64,000 nucleotides of DNA. It comes from CAXTPV01 sp965276715. GTDB taxonomy: Bacteria > Pseudomonadota > Alphaproteobacteria > Acetobacterales > Acetobacteraceae. The translations under genes and the position numbers were made by a program. This document shows positions 59,687-64,000 of the stretch, piece after piece (positions within the stretch are counted from its first letter, which is position 1; each line of letters opens with the position of its first letter). The DNA is taken from the NCBI GenBank assembly GCA_965276715.1, contig OZ255622.1, positions 186,001 to 250,000 of the forward strand, written 5' to 3'. A model generated the notes under the pieces. The model saw only the letters and a program-made list of their open reading frames with translations, had not been told where the DNA came from and searched no databases.

Positions 59687-60985
59687 TCAAGCAACCCGGT
59701 TCTGTTCGAGCCTCAACGCCACGCTTCGCGCATGCGTCTGCAGGCCTTCCGCGTCGGCCAGCACGATCGCCGCCGGCCCGATCAGGGCAAGCGATGACGG
59801 GTCTGCCTGCAGCCACGTCGTCCGCTTGAGGAAGTCGTAGACCGACAGACCGGAGGCAAAGCGAGCAGTGCGCCCGGTCGGCAGCACATGATTGGGGCCG
59901 CCCACATAGTCGCCGACCGCCTCGGGGGTCCAATGTCCGAGAAACACCGATCCCGCATGACGGATCTGTCCAAACAGGAGCTCGGGGTCGCGTGTGATGA
60001 TCTGCAGATGCTCGGGCGCGAGTCGATCGACCAGGCGGCAGCCCTCGCTCCAGTCCCGCACCACGATGATCGCGCCATGCCGGTCCCAGCTCGCGCGCGC
60101 GATCGCGACCCGGGCAAGCGACGGCAGCTCGCGCTCCACCGCGTCCGCGACCCGGTCGGCGAGCGCCGGATCATCGGTGATCAGCGTCGATTTCGCATCC
60201 TCGTCATGCTCCGCCTGGGCCAGCAGATCGACCGCCAGGGCACGGGCGTTTGCCCACTCGTCGCCGAGCACCACGACGTCGGACGGGCCGGCGATGCTGT
60301 CGATGCCGACCCGGCCGAACACCTGCCGCTTGGCCTCCGCGACCCATGCGTTGCCGGGCCCCACGATCCGGTCAACCGGCGCGATCCGGCCTGTCCCGTA
60401 AGCCAGGGCCGCGATCGCCTGCGCGCCACCCACGCGGTAGATTTCGGTCACGCCACCGCGGCGTGCGGCGGCGAGAACCAGAGGATGGATGCCCCGTCCC
60501 GACGGCACGCACATCGCGAGCCGCCCGACGCCCGCGATCCTGGCCGGCACCGCATTCATCAGCACGGAGGAGGGGTAGGCGGCCTTGCCGCCGGGAACAT
60601 AGAGGCCGACCGATTCGAGCGGCCTCCAGCGCATACCCATTTTGACGCCGGCAGTGTCACGCATCGCCAGGTCGGACGGCATCTGCGCCCGGTGGAAGAC
60701 CTCGATGCGCGTCGCGGCCAGGTCGAGCGCATCCAGCCGCTCGGACGGCACCGTCGCCATCGCCCGCTCGACCTCCTCGTCGGTCACGCGCAATGTCTCG
60801 ATGGTCAACGCGACGCCGTCGAACCGCTCGGTCAGCGCCAGCAGGGCGTCATCGCCGCCACGCCTGACCTCCTCGATGATCGCCGTGACGTCGGCCGCCA
60901 CCGACGCCTGATCGCCGTCGCGGTCATCGAGCAGACTCGTGAACGCACGCTCGAAATCCGCGTCGCCGGCATGCAGGCGCCTCAC
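59687..60985 (-). CDS. hisD: Histidinol dehydrogenase
   Basis: This 432-residue zinc-dependent enzyme oxidises histidinol to histidine in two steps. It has PGGKAAYPSSVLMNAVPA, VGGAQAIAALAYGTG, VDRIVGPGNAWVAEAKR, GPSDVVVLGD, LLAQAEHDEDAKSTLIT (zinc His/Asp) and LAPEHLQI. GTG 60985 overlaps the hisG stop as GTGA, so HisG and HisD are translationally coupled. Confidence 0.95.
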   Translation of the reverse strand: MRRLHAGDADFERAFTSLLDDRDGDQASVAADVTAIIEEVRRGGDDALLALTERFDGVALTIETLRVTDEEVERAMATVPSERLDALDLAATRIEVFHRAQMPSDLAMRDTAGVKMGMRWRPLESVGLYVPGGKAAYPSSVLMNAVPARIAGVGRLAMCVPSGRGIHPLVLAAARRGGVTEIYRVGGAQAIAALAYGTGRIAPVDRIVGPGNAWVAEAKRQVFGRVGIDSIAGPSDVVVLGDEWANARALAVDLLAQAEHDEDAKSTLITDDPALADRVADAVERELPSLARVAIARASWDRHGAIIVVRDWSEGCRLVDRLAPEHLQIITRDPELLFGQIRHAGSVFLGHWTPEAVGDYVGGPNHVLPTGRTARFASGLSVYDFLKRTTWLQADPSSLALIGPAAIVLADAEGLQTHARSVALRLEQNRVA

Positions 60986-61680
60986 GGAAGTCCGACCGCC
61001 GCGCCGATCGCGGCCACCATCGACATGATCCGCTCGGCGCCGGTCTTCATTGCGGTCCGGTTGACGATCAGCCGGCTGGTGACATCCGTGATCGACTCGA
61101 TCTCGACCAGCCCGTTGGCCCGCAGCGTGGCGCCGGTCTGCACCAGATCGACGATCAGGCGCGCCACCCCGAGCCCCGGTGCGAGCTCCATTGCTCCGTG
61201 AAGATGAACGATGTCGGCCTGCACGCCGCGCGCGGCAAAATGACGCTTGGCGATATGCGGATACTTCGTGGCCACCCGCACCTGCGACCACCGTGCGGGA
61301 TCGTCGAGGCCCGCCGTCTCGGCCGGTTCGGCAACCGAGATGCGGCAGCGTCCGATCCCGAGATCGACCGGCGCATAGATCTCCGGGTAGTCGAACTCCA
61401 TCAGCACGTCGGCACCGCAGATGCCGATCTGGGCGGCACCTGTGGCGACGAACGTGGCCACGTCGAAGGATCGCACGCGGATCAGCTCGACGCACTGGTC
61501 GTCGGTGCAGAAACGAAGCCGCCGGTCGCCGTCATCATCGAAGCCGGCCTCGGGGACGATCCCGGCCCGGCGAAGCAGGGCCACCGCCTCGAGCAGGATC
61601 CGGCCCTTCGGAACCGCCATGATCAACGGCGCCAGCGGATCCGCAGCCACCAGCCGCTCGGCGGGAAAGGCGGCGGTCAC
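60982..61680 (-). CDS. hisG: ATP phosphoribosyltransferase, short form HisG
   Basis: This 232-residue short-form enzyme starts histidine synthesis. The short form lacks the C-terminal regulatory domain and needs a HisZ partner (not in this window). MAVPKGRILLEAVALL is the first strand and loop, GICGADVLMEFD, RVATKYPHIAKRHFA and VDLVQTGATLRANGL (PRPP loop) follow. GTG 61680 is chosen because the first strand needs residues before the ATG at 61620. It overlaps the murA stop region. Confidence 0.88.
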   Translation of the reverse strand: MTAAFPAERLVAADPLAPLIMAVPKGRILLEAVALLRRAGIVPEAGFDDDGDRRLRFCTDDQCVELIRVRSFDVATFVATGAAQIGICGADVLMEFDYPEIYAPVDLGIGRCRISVAEPAETAGLDDPARWSQVRVATKYPHIAKRHFAARGVQADIVHLHGAMELAPGLGVARLIVDLVQTGATLRANGLVEIESITDVTSRLIVNRTAMKTGAERIMSMVAAIGAAVGLP

Positions 61681-61684
61681 TGGA

Positions 61685-62950
61685 TCAATCCGCCACGCGC
61701 TCGATCCGCGCGCCGCACCCGGCGAGCTTGCGCTCCACCTGCTCATAGCCGCGATCGAGATGATAGACGCGACTGACGACGGTCTGTCCCTCCGCCGCCA
61801 GTCCGGCCAGGATCAGCGAGACCGAGGCCCGAAGATCGGTCGCCATCACCGGTGCACCCGACAGCGTCGGCACGCCGCGAATGATCGCCGACGCTCCGTG
61901 CACGTTGATCCGGGCACCCATCCTGACGAGTTCGGGAACGTGCATGAAGCGGTTCTCGAAGATCGTCTCCGTGACCATCGAAGCGCCGTCGGCCACCGAC
62001 ATGACCGCCATGAACTGCGCTTGCATGTCGGTGGGAAACCCCGGATAGGGCTCGGTCATCACGTCCACGCCCGCCAATCCCTTGTCGCGTGTCACGACGA
62101 GGCAGTCGCCGTCCTGCTCGATCCCGACCCCTGCCTCCTGCATACTGCGGGCAAGTGCGCCCAGATGCGCGAGCCGTCCACCCCTCAGCCTGACGCTGCC
62201 GCCGGCAGCGGCGACCGCGCAGGCGTAGGTCCCGGTCTCGATTCGATCGGGCAGGATCGGATGCGTCGCGGCATGCAGGCGGCTGACGCCGTCGACGACC
62301 AGCCTGTCGGTTCCGGCGCCCTCGATCCGGGCACCCATCGCGACCAGGCAGGCGACCAGATCACCGATCTCCGGCTCCCTGGCGGCGTTGACGAGCTCGG
62401 TGCGGCCATTGGCCAGCGTTGCCGCCATCAGCAGGTTTTCGGTGGCGCCCACCGAAGCGAACGGCAACACGATCGTGCCGCCCCGCAATCCACGCGGCGC
62501 TTCGGCCACGATATAGCCTCCGTCCAGCGTGATCTGCGCGCCGAGCTGCTCCAGCCCCTTGAGGTGCAGGTCGACTGGCCGCGTGCCGATCGCACAGCCG
62601 CCAGGCAGCGAGACTCGGGCGCGTCCGGTGCGGGCGAGCAGAGGGCCGAGCACCAGGATGGACGCGCGCATCTTGCGCACGATCTCGTAGGGGGCCTCGG
62701 TGTTGGTGATCCTCCCGCCGATCGAGAGAATTCGGCCGGTGCCACCCACATCGTCGATCGCGAGCCCATGCTGGGCGAGCAATTCCACCATCGTCCTGAT
62801 GTCGGCGATCAGCGGCACGTTCGAGAGCGTCAGACGCTCGTCCGTCAGAAGCCCCGCCGCCAGCAACGGCAAGGCGGCATTCTTCGCGCCACCGATGGCG
62901 ATCGTGCCGGAGAGCGGCCGCCTGCCATTGATCAAGAACCTGTCCATCAC
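61685..62950 (-). CDS. murA: UDP-N-acetylglucosamine 1-carboxyvinyltransferase
   Basis: This 421-residue enzyme adds enolpyruvate to UDP-GlcNAc in the first committed step of peptidoglycan synthesis. GGAKNAALPLLAA (catalytic Lys), KMRASILVLGPLLAR and the loop with the fosfomycin-reactive Cys in LPGGCAIGTRPVDLHL are intact, so fosfomycin sensitivity at the target is expected. DMQAQFMA and the C-terminal RVYHLDRGYE are present. ATG 62950 or 62947 is the start. hisG follows directly. Confidence 0.96.
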   Translation of the reverse strand: MMDRFLINGRRPLSGTIAIGGAKNAALPLLAAGLLTDERLTLSNVPLIADIRTMVELLAQHGLAIDDVGGTGRILSIGGRITNTEAPYEIVRKMRASILVLGPLLARTGRARVSLPGGCAIGTRPVDLHLKGLEQLGAQITLDGGYIVAEAPRGLRGGTIVLPFASVGATENLLMAATLANGRTELVNAAREPEIGDLVACLVAMGARIEGAGTDRLVVDGVSRLHAATHPILPDRIETGTYACAVAAAGGSVRLRGGRLAHLGALARSMQEAGVGIEQDGDCLVVTRDKGLAGVDVMTEPYPGFPTDMQAQFMAVMSVADGASMVTETIFENRFMHVPELVRMGARINVHGASAIIRGVPTLSGAPVMATDLRASVSLILAGLAAEGQTVVSRVYHLDRGYEQVERKLAGCGARIERVAD

Positions 62951-62972
62951 TCGTCCTCAGCCATTCCGATCG

Positions 62973-63527
62973 TCACAGGCGCGGCAGCGCCACGCCGCGC
63001 TGGCGCATGTATTTGCCGGCGCGATCGGCGTAGCTGGTCTCGCAAGCCTGGTCACCATGCAGGAACAGGAATTGGCAGATGCCCTCGAAGGCATAGATCC
63101 GCGCCGGCAGCGGCGTCGTGTTGCTGATCTCGATCGTCACTTGGCCCTCCCACTCCGGCTCAAGCGGCGTGACGTTGACGATGATCCCGCACCGCGCGTA
63201 GGTCGACTTTCCGAGGCAGATCACCAGGATGTCGCGCGGGACCCGAAAATACTCCATCGTGTGCGCCAGCGCGAAGCTGTTGGGCGGAATGATGCAGACC
63301 GGGCCCCGGCGGGTGACGAAGCTGTCGGGTGAAAAATCCTTGGGATCGACGATCGCGCTGTCGACATTGGTGAAGACGCGGAACTCGTCGGCGACCCGCG
63401 CATCATATCCATACGAGGAGAGCCCGTAGCTGATTGCCCCGTCCCGGCGCTGCGCCTCCACGAACGGCTCGATCATCCCGGCCTCGACCGCCATTCGGCG
63501 GATCCAGCGATCGGACATCACAGACAT
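62973..63527 (-). CDS. dcd: dCTP deaminase
   Basis: This 184-residue trimeric deaminase converts dCTP to dUTP for thymidylate synthesis. The LSSYGYDARVADEF, IIPPNSFALAHTMEYFRVP, CLGKSTYARCGIIVNVTPLEPEWEGQ (catalytic Glu region) and IYAFEGICQFLFL motifs match bacterial Dcd. It is not the bifunctional archaeal form. murA follows 23 bases downstream. Confidence 0.95.
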   Translation of the reverse strand: MSVMSDRWIRRMAVEAGMIEPFVEAQRRDGAISYGLSSYGYDARVADEFRVFTNVDSAIVDPKDFSPDSFVTRRGPVCIIPPNSFALAHTMEYFRVPRDILVICLGKSTYARCGIIVNVTPLEPEWEGQVTIEISNTTPLPARIYAFEGICQFLFLHGDQACETSYADRAGKYMRQRGVALPRL

Positions 63528-63590
63528 CGGGCGCTCCGCGAGACGAGCGCGCGGTCTAGCCCAGGCCCCGCGAGTCCGGCAAGAAACCCC

Positions 63591-63764
63591 TCAACCGAGA
63601 TCGTTGTCCGTCGGCGGCACGGACCGGTCGCTGGCTTCACTGCGAGCCCGCGCCTGCGCCTTCCGGCGCTGCAGGTTCAGCCGCAGCGACGTGGCTCTCG
63701 CCTCGATACGATCATCGTGCGTCTCTCGCACCGATGGAGACTCGCCATTCTTCAAACGAACCAT
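63591..63764 (-). CDS. Small basic protein of unknown function
   Basis: This 57-residue highly charged protein (MVRLKNGESPSVRETHDDR at the start, a helical core ATSLRLNLQRRKAQARARSE) resembles short conserved alphaproteobacterial proteins with an RANLxRRKxQARAR motif. GGATCGCG precedes ATG 63764. The frame extends upstream into tRNA-Thr, so that part is not coding. The small size keeps confidence moderate. Confidence 0.6.
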   Translation of the reverse strand: MVRLKNGESPSVRETHDDRIEARATSLRLNLQRRKAQARARSEASDRSVPPTDNDLG

Positions 63765-63784
63765 CGCGATCCAACAAGACAGAA

Positions 63785-63859
<75 letters not shown>

Positions 63860-63878
63860 GCCGCCAAAGACGCCGCTG

Positions 63879-63907
63879 TTCCTAGCGGCCCGGCGGGACG
63901 CTCGCAA
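63879..63907 (-). promoter_or_regulatory. Promoter of tRNA-Thr
   Basis: TTGCGA (63902-63907), a 17-base spacer and TAGGAA (63879-63884) on the minus strand, 20 bases before the tRNA. The rest of the window to its right edge shows no gene I can support. Confidence 0.7.
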
Positions 63908-64000
63908 GCGTCCGGCCACCGCCGGCGCTCACCGCCAATCGGCGGAACAACCGGGGCGCACGGCGGCTCGACGTGGAACGGCCAGTGGTAATCGAGATCG

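Noticed and set aside
63908..64000. Possible C-terminus of a gene entering from the right edge on the minus strand
   Set aside because: Two frames are open for about 30-40 codons but neither shows a recognisable motif, so no call was made.

Overview
The window is about 64 kb of GC-rich DNA, densely packed with genes. Third codon positions are mostly G or C, and GTG and TTG starts are common. Several features point to an alphaproteobacterium of the Acetobacteraceae / Rhodospirillales type. These are a GAAC-N7-GAAC LexA box, an imuA-imuB-dnaE2 mutasome cassette, split pntAA/pntAB/pntB transhydrogenase genes, GatCAB, the CobS/CobT cobaltochelatase subunits, a short HisG, and palindromic intergenic repeats of the kind I associate with acetic acid bacteria and relatives. 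The family assignment is inference; no rRNA or other decisive marker is present.

Layout. 1-4.05 kb: SOS mutasome (imuA-imuB-dnaE2, minus strand; dnaE2 runs off the left edge). 4.2-7.8 kb: opgG-opgH for periplasmic glucans. 7.8-8.4 kb: an HNH nuclease. 8.6-16.7 kb: eight co-directional, mostly overlapping genes (gluQ, a GH13 enzyme, two class I aminotransferases, a tandem-GNAT protein, a cytochrome P450, a nitroreductase and a DUF2461 protein). 16.7-18 kb: a repeat protein and a small membrane protein. 18.2-20.6 kb: a sulfonate-type ABC transporter. 20.7-23.1 kb: a dehalogenase-like hydrolase divergent from a group II decarboxylase. 23.1-27.4 kb: J-domain protein-cobS-cobT, divergent from bolA and preceded by an inverted pair of palindromic repeats. 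27.4-29.5 kb: argE-type deacylase plus an aspartoacylase-family protein. 29.6-37.5 kb: two glycosyltransferases, a DEAD-box helicase, an ELM1-family protein, a large unknown protein and a sugar porter.

37.5-43.6 kb: panB/pncA, htpG, a lytic transglycosylase, an sRNA, an N-formylglutamate amidohydrolase and two tRNA-Val genes. 43.6-47.7 kb: ruvX divergent from gatCAB, then tRNA-Ser. 47.7-52.6 kb: an XRE regulator, a variant NRAMP transporter and a polyol/sugar ABC transporter without a binding protein. 52.7-55.9 kb: transhydrogenase operon. 56-57.4 kb: a thioesterase and a dienelactone-hydrolase family protein. 57.4-63.9 kb: a housekeeping block of tRNA-Phe, yacG, RNase E/G, maf, infA, hisD, hisG, murA, dcd and tRNA-Thr.

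Functionally most of the window is chromosomal core: translation (GatCAB, tRNAs, IF-1), histidine and pantothenate synthesis, wall precursor synthesis, redox balance and protein folding. Lineage-specific cargo is interspersed. No stretch longer than about 240 bases lacks a gene or named element. I see no integrase, transposase, CRISPR array or phage structural gene. Nothing here is clearly a new defence system. The least explained parts are the glycosyltransferase/ELM1/631-aa-protein cluster, the aminotransferase-P450 operon, the hydrolase with a Glu in place of its nucleophile, and the structured leader of the helicase gene.
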